A stretch of DNA of 48,114 nucleotides from an uncultured Bacteroidota bacterium (GCA_913056185.1 CAJXLV010000028.1:1-48114); one strand, 5' to 3'. Counted from the first letter of the stretch, positions 37,082 through 45,491 are shown. A program made the numbers and translations. The notes: generated by a model not told the origin, from the letters alone.

Positions 37082-37409
37082 CAAGCTGAATCTCTTTGAG
37101 GACACTCTGCACCTCAAAGCACTCGTCGAAGGACCCTTCGTACACCGTCGCCTTGCCTTCATTGTGCACGGTCCAGGCAAGGTCTTCCGCCTTTCCCCGG
37201 CTGCAGCCGGTGGCCTTCACCAGCTGGCCAATGACCTCCTCAAACGTGTGAACCTCGTCGTTAAACAGAATCACAAACCAGGGATCGTCGGTCTGCCCCC
37301 CGTCGTCTTCTTGTTCACGCTCTTCCGTATCGGGCGGGGCCGGTAGGGTCTCCGGCTCGGGGGACCCGGCTGCACGGCGAGAAGGCATCGTATCCATCAT
37401 CATGACCAT
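37062..37409 (-). CDS. clpS: ClpS adaptor of the ClpAP/ClpCP protease
   Basis: 115 residues. ClpS brings N-degron proteins to the Clp ATPase. The core PWFVILFNDEVHTFEEVIGQ, LVKATGCSRGKAEDLAWTVHNEGKATVYEGSFDECFEVQSVLKEI is a clear match, including the NDxxHT ligand loop. The N-terminal extension (about 40 residues, Pro/Glu-rich) is normal in kind but long. Five in-frame ATGs lie in the first eight codons, so the exact start (37409 is used) is uncertain. It is last in the psd-pssA-purS-clpS run and overlaps the convergent lipoprotein gene by 20 bases. Confidence 0.95.
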   Translation of the reverse strand: MVMMMDTMPSRRAAGSPEPETLPAPPDTEEREQEDDGGQTDDPWFVILFNDEVHTFEEVIGQLVKATGCSRGKAEDLAWTVHNEGKATVYEGSFDECFEVQSVLKEIQLVTEIQG

Positions 37410-37469
37410 TGACTAACTCATTTTGGGATTCGAAAAGCGCACACGGACGGACAACGGAGAGTTCCGGCG

Positions 37470-37733
37470 CTATTTCGCAGAGGCAGAGGCCCGCTCGAGG
37501 TGAATGTCGAAGTTTTCCGTCACCGGATTGGCGAGGAGGTGCTCGCACGCATCCGTCGCGATCCGGCGCGCCTCCGCCTCATCGTCGGCCTCAATCCAGA
37601 GCTCGGCCTGCTTGCCCATGCGCACCTGCTCGATGGCGTCGTGCCCAAGGTTGGTGAGGGCGTGGTGGACGGTCTCGCCCTCGGGATCGAGGATGGACGG
37701 GCGCAGGGTGATGGCGATGGTGGCCTTGTACAT
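37470..37733 (-). CDS. purS: phosphoribosylformylglycinamidine synthase subunit PurS
   Basis: 87 residues, usual length. PurS joins PurL and PurQ in step 4 of purine synthesis. The sequence MYKATIAITLRPSILDPEGE, then VHHALTNLGHDAIEQVRMGK, QAELWIEADDEAEARRIA, and HLLANPVTENFDIHL follows the family closely. No purL or purQ lies in the window. The start at 37733 is fixed by homology, and the DNA just before it is a heptad array. Confidence 0.96.
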   Translation of the reverse strand: MYKATIAITLRPSILDPEGETVHHALTNLGHDAIEQVRMGKQAELWIEADDEAEARRIATDACEHLLANPVTENFDIHLERASASAK

Positions 37734-37789
37734 AGGCAGGGGCAGTGGTGGAAGAGCAGTGGTGGAAGAGCAGTGGTGGAAGGGGAGCG
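37734..37789 (-). repeat. eight-unit heptad array abutting the purS start codon
   Basis: On the minus strand, units CTTCCAC and CACTGCT alternate three times and every unit but none out of step starts with C. The run ends flush against the ATG. It fills most of the 76-base pssA-purS spacer. Confidence 0.8.
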
Positions 37790-37809
37790 GGCAGAAAGAC
37801 GGAGGCTCC

Positions 37810-38688
37810 TCACGAGGGACCGAGGTCCTCATCCGGAGCCGGCGTGGCGAGGGCTTCGACCAGCTGGTACAGGGCCCGCCCCACGCCGTGGAGGAGGTAG
37901 AAGGATAACACAATCAGCAGCCCTCGTTCCTGGAGCGCCACGATGAGCGCTCCGGCCAGCACGTAGGCCGCTGTCTTTTGGGGATGCGCCCGCACGTACT
38001 GGAGGGTGGGCGTCGGAATGGCGTCAAAGCGAATGCTGGAGACCATCAGGCCGGAGAGCACAATGACCACCGGCAGCACCACGCGCAGGCTGTCGAGAGC
38101 AATGATGCCGCTCCAGGCGGCGCTTTCCGCGGCCAGAACAAGAGCGACGAGGGCAATGGCCTGACCGGGGATGGGAAGCCCCTCGAAGCTTTCCTTGTCC
38201 GTCTGGTCGGTGGTGGTGTTGTAGCGGGCCAGTCGCACCGCGCCGCACAGCGCCGGAAGGGCGGCGACGATCATCCCGAGCGGATTGAATGCGTGCAGCA
38301 CGTATCCGTAGACCAAAAACGCAGGGGCCACGCCGAACGAGACGATGTCGCTCAGGGAATCGAGCTGTACCCCAAACGGGCTGTCGGCATTGGTAAGACG
38401 GGCCGTGATGCCGTCGAGCAGGTCGAAGAAGCCGGCCAGCACGATGAGCCAGCAGGCCAGTGCGTAAGCTCCCTCCAGCACCTGTGTGAGGGCCAAAAAC
38501 CCACACAGCATATTCGTGAGGGTAAAAAAGGATGGCACGGCCACGCGGGGGGCCGGGCGCTCGCTGCGCTGCTCGCGGCGCGCGCTGCGGTATGCACTGA
38601 ACCGACGGCGCACGCGAGCGGGGCGCGAGGGCCGCCCCTCGGAAGGCGGGGAGCCGTTGCCGCGGTCGGACCCAAAGAGCTGAACCAT
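37810..38688 (-). CDS. pssA: CDP-diacylglycerol-serine O-phosphatidyltransferase
   Basis: 292 residues. It makes phosphatidylserine from CDP-diacylglycerol and serine. After a basic N-terminal tail (SRPARVRRRFSAYRSARREQ) come about eight membrane helices. The CDP-alcohol phosphotransferase motif DG-x2-AR-x8-G-x3-D-x3-D is complete: DGITARLTNADSPFGVQLDS with LSD following. NMLCGFLALTQ and VRLARYNTT also fit PssA. It starts 14 bases after psd, the enzyme that uses its product, so together they make phosphatidylethanolamine. Confidence 0.93.
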   Translation of the reverse strand: MVQLFGSDRGNGSPPSEGRPSRPARVRRRFSAYRSARREQRSERPAPRVAVPSFFTLTNMLCGFLALTQVLEGAYALACWLIVLAGFFDLLDGITARLTNADSPFGVQLDSLSDIVSFGVAPAFLVYGYVLHAFNPLGMIVAALPALCGAVRLARYNTTTDQTDKESFEGLPIPGQAIALVALVLAAESAAWSGIIALDSLRVVLPVVIVLSGLMVSSIRFDAIPTPTLQYVRAHPQKTAAYVLAGALIVALQERGLLIVLSFYLLHGVGRALYQLVEALATPAPDEDLGPS

Positions 38689-38702
38689 GGGGCGCGGTGG
38701 GG

Positions 38703-39443
38703 CTACGACGGGGGAGACGAAGCGGCCGACGAGGACTCCGGGGCGCCAGGAGCGGCCGCGGACGGGGAAGTGGTGCGCTCAGGCTCCGTGGAGACGTGCC
38801 CAAGTAGGGTGGTCCCGGCCCGCACAACCTGGCCTTCTTCCACATCAAGATCGACCGACAGGGGCACGAGAAGGTCCATCCGGGAGCCGAACTTGACGAT
38901 GCCGAAGCGCTCGCCCGCCGCTACGGTGTCCCCCTCCGCCAGGTTGTACTCGATGCGACGCGCCACGGCCCCCGCAATCTGCTTGAACACGACTTTCGTG
39001 CCACTCGGATGCCGCAGCCCAAACTCGGAGCGCTCGTTTTTTTCGCTGGCCTTGGGGTGCCAGGCCACGAGGTAGTCGCCGGGGCGGTACTGTGCGTACT
39101 CGATGACGCCGCGGGCCGGCACGCGATTGACGTGCACGTCGAGCGGCGACAGAAAAATCGAAATTCGCCGCGCTGGTCCGTTGAGGTAGAGTGGCTCTTC
39201 CTCGTCGGCAATCTCCACCACGCGGCCGTCGGCCGGAGCCAGGAGGCCGTTGTCGCGGGCGTGTGGGGGCGGCGTGCGCTCCGGGTCGCGAAAAAAGTAA
39301 AGCGTAAACGCGACCATCCCGACGGCCAGGACCAGCACCGGCGCGCGCCAGAGCCACGCATCGACCCACAGCGCCCCCAGGCCCAGCAGGAGCGCCAGGG
39401 CCACCACGACAGCAATGATCGTGTAGCCTTCGCGTGCAATCAC
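38703..39443 (-). CDS. psd: phosphatidylserine decarboxylase
   Basis: 246 residues from a GTG at 39443, chosen because it opens MIAREGYTIIAVVVALALLL, the usual N-terminal membrane segment. ATG starts further up would add a Cys/Arg-rich leader. The catalytic region shows YFFRDPERTPP, LLAPADGRVVEIAD, RISIFLSPLDVHVNRVPA, and the self-cleavage site FGSRMDLLVP (Gly-Ser, giving the pyruvoyl group). The C-terminal tail is Ser/Ala-rich and longer than in the short type. It converts phosphatidylserine to phosphatidylethanolamine. Confidence 0.93.
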   Translation of the reverse strand: MIAREGYTIIAVVVALALLLGLGALWVDAWLWRAPVLVLAVGMVAFTLYFFRDPERTPPPHARDNGLLAPADGRVVEIADEEEPLYLNGPARRISIFLSPLDVHVNRVPARGVIEYAQYRPGDYLVAWHPKASEKNERSEFGLRHPSGTKVVFKQIAGAVARRIEYNLAEGDTVAAGERFGIVKFGSRMDLLVPLSVDLDVEEGQVVRAGTTLLGHVSTEPERTTSPSAAAPGAPESSSAASSPPS

Positions 39444-39759
39444 GGGACGGAGGGGGAAGGAGCGTTTCGTGGAGACACAGGATGGGTCGCTGTACCATCG
39501 CTCCCTGGCAAGGTTCACGAGAGTCTCATGAACATCCCTGGGAAACTCGCCCTGGGGGTGGGTGCGCGCACTCTGCGAGCGCACCCGACACATTCCGGCG
39601 GCAGGGGGGAAGGGGCCCTCGCCCCTGTACGCCGAGCAAATGTTCTGGCCGGGGCCCTGTGTCGGGCCGTAGAGGCTCTTTCCTGTTCCCCACCGCTGGG
39701 CCTTCTCCTACAGCCCTTCGCAGCGTCTTATTGGCAGTGTCGGCGGGGCCGCCCGGGCT
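39444..39759. other. carB-psd intergenic region
   Basis: 316 bases between two minus-strand genes: the 3' flank of carB and the leader of psd. It contains the hairpin at 39560-39586. I see no gene, repeat array or convincing promoter hexamers. Confidence 0.55.
39560..39586 (-). terminator. hairpin between carB and psd
   Basis: GGGTGCGC (39560-39567) pairs with GCGCACCC (39579-39586). The inner GCA and TGC can add three pairs. It is about 174 bases past the carB stop and has no T run, so it is only a candidate. Confidence 0.4.
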
Positions 39760-42588
39760 CTACTGAGACAGATACAGGTCTTTCATCTCGTAGGGCTGCT
39801 CAAAGTGCTCGTCGTCCAGGGAGTCGACAAATGCAATGGCCTCGCCGGTCGACTTCATCTCTGGGCCCAGTTCCTTCGGCACCTCCGGGAACTTGTCCCA
39901 GGAAAAGACCGGCTCCTTGATCGCGTAGCCGCTCAGGTCCGACTCCAGGGCGCCCGCCTCGCGGAAGGTTGCCAGGGACTCTCCGAGCATCACCTTGGTT
40001 GCGATGGCCGGGATGGGAATGCCCTTCGCCTTCGCGATGAAGGGCACCGTGCGGGAGGCCCGCGGATTGGCCTCGATGACGTAGACCGTTTCGCCCCTCA
40101 CGATGAGCTGCACATTCATGAGCCCGACCACGCCCAGCTCGAACGCGATGGCGCGCACGTGCTCACGGACCGTCGCCAGCACGTCTGCCGACAGCTCGAA
40201 GGGCGGCAGCACCGCCGTCGAATCGCCGGAATGGACGCCCGCCGGTTCAATGTGCTGCATGATGCCCGCAATCCAGACCTCCTCCCCGTCGCACACCGTG
40301 TCCACGTCCAACTCGATGGCGTCCTGCAAGAAGCGATCGAGCAGGATCTCGTTGTCGGGGTAGATTGAGAGAATGTTCTCGACGTACGTGGCGACCTCAT
40401 CGCGGTTGATGGCGATGCGCATGCCCTCGCCCCCCAGCACGTAGCTGGGCCGGATGAGGGTGGGGTACCCGAGCCGATCCGCCGTGGCCACCGCCTCGCC
40501 CACCGAATGGGCCACGCCGTAGGGCGGGAACGGAATCTCGAGCGTCTGGAGAATATCGGTAAACTTGCCGCGGTCCTCCACCAGGTCCATCTTCGAGTAG
40601 GAGGTGCCAAAGATCTCGATTCCATCCTCCTCAAAGCGCTCTCCGAGCTTGATGGCCGTCTGCCCCCCAAGCTGCAGGATCACGCCCTCCGGCTGCTCCA
40701 GGTCGATTACGTCTTGCACCCGCTCCCAGAAGACCGGCTCGAAGTAGAGCTTGTCCGCCACGTCGAAGTCGGTGGAGACCGTCTCCGGATTGCAATTGAG
40801 CATCAGCGCCTCGTAGCCCATCTCCTGCGCCGCTTTTACGCCGTGGACGCAGGAATAGTCGAACTCGATGCCCTGCCCGATGCGATTGGGGCCGGAGCCG
40901 AGGATGAGCACCTTGTCCCGGTCCGTGACCGTGCTTTCGTTGACCGTCTCGTAGCTGGAGTAGTAGTAGGGCGTCTCGGCCGGAAACTCGCCCGCACAGG
41001 TATCGACGACCTGGTAGGTCGGCGTGATGTCGTGCGCCGTGCGGTGGGCCCGCACCTCACGGTCTCCCGTGTCGCCCGGCACAAGGTACGCGATCTGCTC
41101 GTCGGAGAAGCCGGCGCGCTTGGCCGCGCGGAGCCCCCGTTCGTCCATCTCGTGGAGCGGCGTCTGCCGGATCTCCGCTTCCAGCGCCACCAGGTCCTGA
41201 ATCTGGTAGAGGAACCAGGGGTCGATCTGCGTGATGTCATGTACCTCCTCCACACTCGCCCCCTGCCGAAACGCGTGACGCACGTGCAGCAGGGTGTCCC
41301 AGTGGGGCGTTTTCAGGCGCTCGCGCACCGTGTCCGGGTCCGCATCCGCGCGGTCCGCCCCGAGGCCTGCGTAGCCAATCTCCAGGCTCTGCCACGCCTT
41401 CTGCAGGCTCTCGTTGAAGGTGCGGCCGATGGACATGACCTCGCCCACTGCCTTCATCTGTGTGGTGAGTTCCTCGTCGACGCCCTCGAACTTGTCGAAA
41501 TTGAAGCGGGGAATTTTGGTCACCACATAGTCGAGCGACGGCTCGAAGCAGGCGCTCGTGTCGCCGGTAATCTCGTTGGGAAGCTCATCGAGCGTGTAGC
41601 CAACGGCCAGCTTGGAGGCCACCTTTGCAATCGGGTAGCCGGTGGCCTTCGACGCCAGGGCCGAGGAGCGGCTCACCCGTGGGTTGATCTCGATCACGAT
41701 CATGCGCCCGGTCCCCGGCTCAAAGGCAAACTGAATGTTGCACCCGCCCGCGAAGGTGCCAATCGAGTTCATGGCCTTGATCGCCGCGTCGCGCATTCGC
41801 TGAAACTGCTTGTCGGTCAGCGTCTGCTGCGGCGCCACGGTCACCGAGTCGCCGGTGTGCACGCCCATCGGCGTCACGTTTTCGATGGAGGCGATAATGA
41901 TGACGTTGTCGTTGGGGTCGCGGAGCAGCTCCAGTTCGTACTCCTTCCACCCGAAGAGGCACTCGTCGATCAGGACCTGGTGGGCCGGGGAGAGCTCCAG
42001 GCCGCGGGTCACCATCTCTTCGAAGTCCTCGGCATTCCACACAATGCCCCCGCCCGAGCCGCCGAGCGTGTAGGAGGGCCGAATGACGACCGGCACCCCT
42101 CCCAGCTCCTGCGTAATTTCTTTCGCCTCCAGCAGGCTCTTGGCCGTGTTGCTGCGCGATTGGTCGAGCCCGATGTCGTCCATCAGCGTGCGAAACTCCT
42201 GCCGGTCCTCGGTGATCTGGACCGTGTCGATGTCGACGCCGATCACCTCGATGCCTTCCTCCTCCCAGAAGCCGTCCTCTTTCAAGTCCTGCGCCACATT
42301 GAGGCCGGTCTGTCCCCCCATCGTAGGCAGCACGGCATCGGGCTCTTCCTCGCGGGCAATCTGGGCGATGGACGACGGCGTGAGCGGCCGCAGGTAGACC
42401 TCATCGGCCATCAGCGGATCGGTCATGATCGTGGCCGGGTTGGAGTTGACCAGCACCACGCGGTAGCCCTCGTCCATGAGGGCGCGGGCCGACTGGCTAC
42501 CCGAGTAGTCAAACTCGCAGGCCTGCCCGATCACGATCGGGCCGGAGCCGATGAGCAGGATGGTATCGAGATCGGTACGCTTGGGCAT
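39760..42588 (-). CDS. carB: carbamoyl-phosphate synthase large subunit without the MGS-like domain
   Basis: 942 residues against about 1070 in Escherichia coli. It makes carbamoyl phosphate for pyrimidine and arginine synthesis. Two ATP-grasp halves are intact: MPKRTDLDTILLIGSGPIVI, GQACEFDYSGSQ and VIRPSYTLGGSGGGIV in the first; KVLILGSGPNRIGQGIEFDY, TLIRPSYVLGGEGMRIAI in the second. The protein ends just after GPEMKSTGEAIAFVDSLDDE, where the allosteric MGS-like domain normally begins. The stop is genuine within the open frame, so control by UMP/ornithine at this domain is probably lost; flavobacterial CarB proteins of similar length are known (from memory). carA lies upstream but is separated by another gene. 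Confidence 0.95.
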   Translation of the reverse strand: MPKRTDLDTILLIGSGPIVIGQACEFDYSGSQSARALMDEGYRVVLVNSNPATIMTDPLMADEVYLRPLTPSSIAQIAREEEPDAVLPTMGGQTGLNVAQDLKEDGFWEEEGIEVIGVDIDTVQITEDRQEFRTLMDDIGLDQSRSNTAKSLLEAKEITQELGGVPVVIRPSYTLGGSGGGIVWNAEDFEEMVTRGLELSPAHQVLIDECLFGWKEYELELLRDPNDNVIIIASIENVTPMGVHTGDSVTVAPQQTLTDKQFQRMRDAAIKAMNSIGTFAGGCNIQFAFEPGTGRMIVIEINPRVSRSSALASKATGYPIAKVASKLAVGYTLDELPNEITGDTSACFEPSLDYVVTKIPRFNFDKFEGVDEELTTQMKAVGEVMSIGRTFNESLQKAWQSLEIGYAGLGADRADADPDTVRERLKTPHWDTLLHVRHAFRQGASVEEVHDITQIDPWFLYQIQDLVALEAEIRQTPLHEMDERGLRAAKRAGFSDEQIAYLVPGDTGDREVRAHRTAHDITPTYQVVDTCAGEFPAETPYYYSSYETVNESTVTDRDKVLILGSGPNRIGQGIEFDYSCVHGVKAAQEMGYEALMLNCNPETVSTDFDVADKLYFEPVFWERVQDVIDLEQPEGVILQLGGQTAIKLGERFEEDGIEIFGTSYSKMDLVEDRGKFTDILQTLEIPFPPYGVAHSVGEAVATADRLGYPTLIRPSYVLGGEGMRIAINRDEVATYVENILSIYPDNEILLDRFLQDAIELDVDTVCDGEEVWIAGIMQHIEPAGVHSGDSTAVLPPFELSADVLATVREHVRAIAFELGVVGLMNVQLIVRGETVYVIEANPRASRTVPFIAKAKGIPIPAIATKVMLGESLATFREAGALESDLSGYAIKEPVFSWDKFPEVPKELGPEMKSTGEAIAFVDSLDDEHFEQPYEMKDLYLSQ

Positions 42589-42590
42589 CG

Positions 42591-42660
42591 TTCGGTTTCG
42601 GGTTCCGGGTTTCTGGTTTCGAGTTCGGTGTTCAGAGTTCGGTGTTCAGAGTTCGGTGTT
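42591..42660 (-). repeat. ten-unit heptad array in the carB leader
   Basis: On the minus strand ten consecutive 7-base units all begin AAC (consensus AACNNNN). The two main variants, AACACCG and AACTCTG, alternate in the distal half, with AACCCGG-type units near the gene. It ends two bases before the ATG. A perfect 14-base doublet repeats three times at 42622-42663 (third copy with changes at its end). Confidence 0.9.
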
Positions 42661-42729
42661 CGGCTGCCCGTGCGTTTCTACATCGCCTGCTTGCCCCCGT
42701 GCCGCCGGTGCGAATGAAAGGCGGGCGGC

Positions 42730-44031
42730 TTACTCTTCAGGGGTAGAGGCAAACGTGGCGTTGACTGCTTGGATGAGGGCGGCGTACTGTGCGGGCGATT
42801 CGCGAAACCGGCGCTGCTGCTCCAGGTGCACAAACCGCCCGGTGGCCGCCGCAGCCGCCTGGGTGCACGGGGACGGCGCGCCGTTGGTATAGCGTCCCTG
42901 GACGTTGGTGCCGCCCACCAGGGGGCACGATGAGGACATCGGATCAGCAGCATCGACGCCTCGCGCAAGTAGCTCATCGCGGAGAGCGGTGACCGTGTCG
43001 GTGGTGTCGTCCCACACGCCGCTGGAGAGAAACACCGTCTCGCAGTCCGGCAGCCCGTTGCCGTGCAGGTTCAGCGCAGTCATCTCCGGAAACGCATCGG
43101 TCAGGGTCTCGTGTGTCGCCTGAAACGGCGTCTTTGTGGCATGCGCGACATCCGACACCGGGTAGTAATTCTCGCACACGGTCGTCTCGCCGTCGCACCC
43201 CGACGGTTCGCGGTTCGCGCATCGGGAGGCTCCTGCCATGAGAAAGGCGCGCGCACCCGTCTCGATGAAAAGGTCGATGCCCTGCGCGTATGTGTTGATG
43301 TCGTAGTAGGGATGCGGCACCTCCACGGCCACGTCTCGTGTCGGGGCTGGGTTCATCACGACAGTGCCCCAGCCGGTTTCCACCACGGGGGTCTCTTGAA
43401 GCAGCCAATAGCGGCGATCGGTCGCGGTGTCGGTAAAGCGGATGAGCGCGTAGGACGGAAACGAAGCATCAATCCGTGCACGGGCGGCCGTCGTATCGGT
43501 GTCGATCAGCGCATCCATAAGCGCGCGCCACTGCGTCTGCTCCTGGGCGGTGGGCACAACGAAGGCCTCGCTGTTGCGCCGGGGCATCGCGTCGTAAATC
43601 GCCTGGATGCGCTCCCGGAGCGAGCCTGCAACGACGCGGTCGACTGCCCGGGGGCGCACCTGGACGGAGGCAGACGGGGCGCTTTCTGTGCCCCCGACGA
43701 CGGCCGTCACCCAGTACTCGTATTGGGTGCCGTTGCGCGCTGTCGTATCGATGAACGAGACCGCCGACACGCCTGACTGCAGCTGTGAAGGGGCCCCGCC
43801 GGACGGGCCGGTGGTGCGGTACACCCGGTACTGCTCTGCTTCCGCTACGGCTTGCCACCGCAGCGCCACCGCGCCCTCACGTGCCGTGGCTGCGAGGTCC
43901 GCCGGGGCGTCCGGCACCGAGGCATCGGACGCGTCGGTGCCCGCATCACACCCCAAGAGGAGCACGGCCCCCAGAACCAGAATGGGCAGGTGCACGAGCC
44001 GGCTGCACGCCCGCAGGACGTGGTTGAACAT
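42730..44031 (-). CDS. lipoprotein with a fibronectin type III-like domain and unidentified C-terminal domain
   Basis: 433 residues from the ATG at 44031, which gives MFNHVLRACSRLVHLPILVL and a lipobox LLLGC. ATGs at 44043 and 44070 would only lengthen the n-region. Residues about 40-130 look like a fibronectin type III domain (PADLAATAREGAVALRWQAV, EQYRVYRTTG, YEYWVTAVVGGTES). The second part has conserved-looking blocks EVPHPYYDINTYAQGIDLFI, AGASRCANREP, SDVAHATKTPFQATHE, ALNLHGNGLPDCETVFLSSG, FVHLEQQRRFRESP. The recurrent His/Glu could be metal ligands of a hydrolase; that is a guess. It separates carA from carB. Confidence 0.7.
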   Translation of the reverse strand: MFNHVLRACSRLVHLPILVLGAVLLLGCDAGTDASDASVPDAPADLAATAREGAVALRWQAVAEAEQYRVYRTTGPSGGAPSQLQSGVSAVSFIDTTARNGTQYEYWVTAVVGGTESAPSASVQVRPRAVDRVVAGSLRERIQAIYDAMPRRNSEAFVVPTAQEQTQWRALMDALIDTDTTAARARIDASFPSYALIRFTDTATDRRYWLLQETPVVETGWGTVVMNPAPTRDVAVEVPHPYYDINTYAQGIDLFIETGARAFLMAGASRCANREPSGCDGETTVCENYYPVSDVAHATKTPFQATHETLTDAFPEMTALNLHGNGLPDCETVFLSSGVWDDTTDTVTALRDELLARGVDAADPMSSSCPLVGGTNVQGRYTNGAPSPCTQAAAAATGRFVHLEQQRRFRESPAQYAALIQAVNATFASTPEE

Positions 44032-44267
44032 GGTGGCATGCATGGCGGACGTTGAGACTGTCGTGTGCATTCTGGTGCGGGATGCGTGTTCGTGTGATGT
44101 CTGTCTTTCACAGCCGTCCTCTCACCGCGCTGTTGCACGCTCGTCCCCCAACGTCGACACGGCGGCTGCATTATCGGGCCCACCAGTCGTGCACGCCGCC
44201 GGGACCGATCGCCGCCCCCGTTCCCTCCCCAAGGCGCACCTCCCCGCGGCCCAGCAGCACGGGGGGC
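44032..44267. other. carA-lipoprotein spacer
   Basis: 236 bases with no gene recognised on either strand. It would be the 5' leader of the lipoprotein gene. A and C recur in a loose 7-base step near its left end (GCATCCC, GCACCAG, AATGCAC on the minus strand), too weak to call an array. Confidence 0.4.
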
Positions 44268-45428
44268 CTACACCGTGATCGTCGCAGAGGACGGAGTCGT
44301 CTCTGGCAGCGTGAGGCCCCGCTCGCGAGCAACCAGTTTCAGAAACGCATCAAAGTGGTAGTGACTGTCGTGTGGGCCGGGCGAGGCCTCCGGGTGGTAC
44401 TGCAGCGACAGGCCGGCGAACGTCTTGAAGCGGAGGCCCTCGATCGTATCGTCGTTGAGATTAAGGTGCGTCACGCGGGCGACCTCCGGGGCAATCGACG
44501 CCGAATCCACCGCAAAGCCGTGGTTTTGCGTCGTCACCTCTACCTGGCCAGTGTCGAGGTTCTTCACCGGGTGGTTCGCCCCGCGGTGGCCCACATGCAT
44601 CTTGTAGACCTCAAAGCCCTGGGCCAGCGCCATGAGCTGGTGCCCCAGGCAAATGCCAAAAATCGGCAGGCCCGTATCGATGGCGTTGCCGACACGGTCA
44701 ATCGCCGCCTCCATCGGGCGGGGATCGCCGGGGCCATTCGAGAAAAACAGCCCGTCCGGCTCCCACGCCAGCACCTCGCCCAGGGCAGTGTCCTGCGGCA
44801 TCACCTTCACCGTACAGCCGCGCCGCCGGAAGGAGCGCAAAATATTCTGCTTCACGCCGAAGTCGTACACCGCAATTCGCGGCCCGGGGCCTTCACAAAA
44901 CGTGTAGGGCTCCGCGACGGTCACCTCGGAGGCCAGCTCCAGGCCCGCCATGCTGGGCCAATCTTGGGCCTTCTGCACGAGCGTCTCATCGTCCAGCGGG
45001 TCCGAAGAGATGACAGCATTCATGACGCCCCGGTCGCGGACGTGACGCACCAGGGCCCGGGTGTCCACCCCCGAAATCCCCACGAGGCTGTGGCGGCGCA
45101 TGAAGTCCTCGAGCGACTCGTCGGCCTGCGGATTGGAGTGGCACCGTGGAGAGTCGCGAACGATCAGGCCCGCGATCATGGGCTTGCGCGCCTCCATGGC
45201 CTCCGCGGAGGCGCCGTAATTGCCAATGTGTGGCTGCGTCATCATCATGAGTTGGCCCCGGTACGACGGATCCGTCGTGATTTCCTGGTAGCCAGTCATG
45301 CTGGTATTGAAGCACAGCTCTCCCCCGGTGAGGCCGCGGTGCCCGAGCGCTCGCCCTCGAACCACCGTTCCATCGGCCAGGGCGAGCTTAGCGGGATCGT
45401 GGGCGGACGAAGACGGAGCAGAGATCAT
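44268..45428 (-). CDS. carA: carbamoyl-phosphate synthase small (glutaminase) subunit
   Basis: 386 residues. It releases ammonia from glutamine for CarB. The N-terminal CPSase domain shows GELCFNTSMTGYQEITTDPS, and the GVDTRALVRHVRDRGVMNAV block follows. The class I glutamine amidotransferase has VYDFGVKQNILRSFRRRGC, FSNGPGDP, PIFGICLGHQLMALAQGF (nucleophile Cys) and SLQYHPEASPGPHDSHYHFD (His and Glu of the triad). Length is usual. The terminator 35 bases before the ATG may control it. carB is the next gene but one. Confidence 0.97.
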   Translation of the reverse strand: MISAPSSSAHDPAKLALADGTVVRGRALGHRGLTGGELCFNTSMTGYQEITTDPSYRGQLMMMTQPHIGNYGASAEAMEARKPMIAGLIVRDSPRCHSNPQADESLEDFMRRHSLVGISGVDTRALVRHVRDRGVMNAVISSDPLDDETLVQKAQDWPSMAGLELASEVTVAEPYTFCEGPGPRIAVYDFGVKQNILRSFRRRGCTVKVMPQDTALGEVLAWEPDGLFFSNGPGDPRPMEAAIDRVGNAIDTGLPIFGICLGHQLMALAQGFEVYKMHVGHRGANHPVKNLDTGQVEVTTQNHGFAVDSASIAPEVARVTHLNLNDDTIEGLRFKTFAGLSLQYHPEASPGPHDSHYHFDAFLKLVARERGLTLPETTPSSATITV

Positions 45429-45462
45429 GGGACGATGTCGATCGTGAAGAAACAGGGGTCAT

Positions 45463-45491
45463 AAAAAAACCTCCCCCTTGAAAAGGGGAGG
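45463..45491 (-). terminator. intrinsic terminator in the carA leader (possible attenuator)
   Basis: On the minus strand, GC-rich arms (CCTCCCC with GGGGAGG plus two A-T pairs, one bulged base, 3-base loop) are followed by seven T. The T run ends 34 bases from the carA ATG, too close for a complete promoter in between. So carA transcripts probably cross it. I found no clear antiterminator. Confidence 0.75.

Noticed and set aside
42591..42660. CRISPR array
   Set aside because: The units are 7 bases with no unique spacers; this is a simple tandem array.
40507..42717. A 736-codon plus-strand frame opposite carB
   Set aside because: It is the antisense shadow of a clear carB; the translation (His/Arg/Val-rich) has no domain, and GC bias keeps the antisense frame open.
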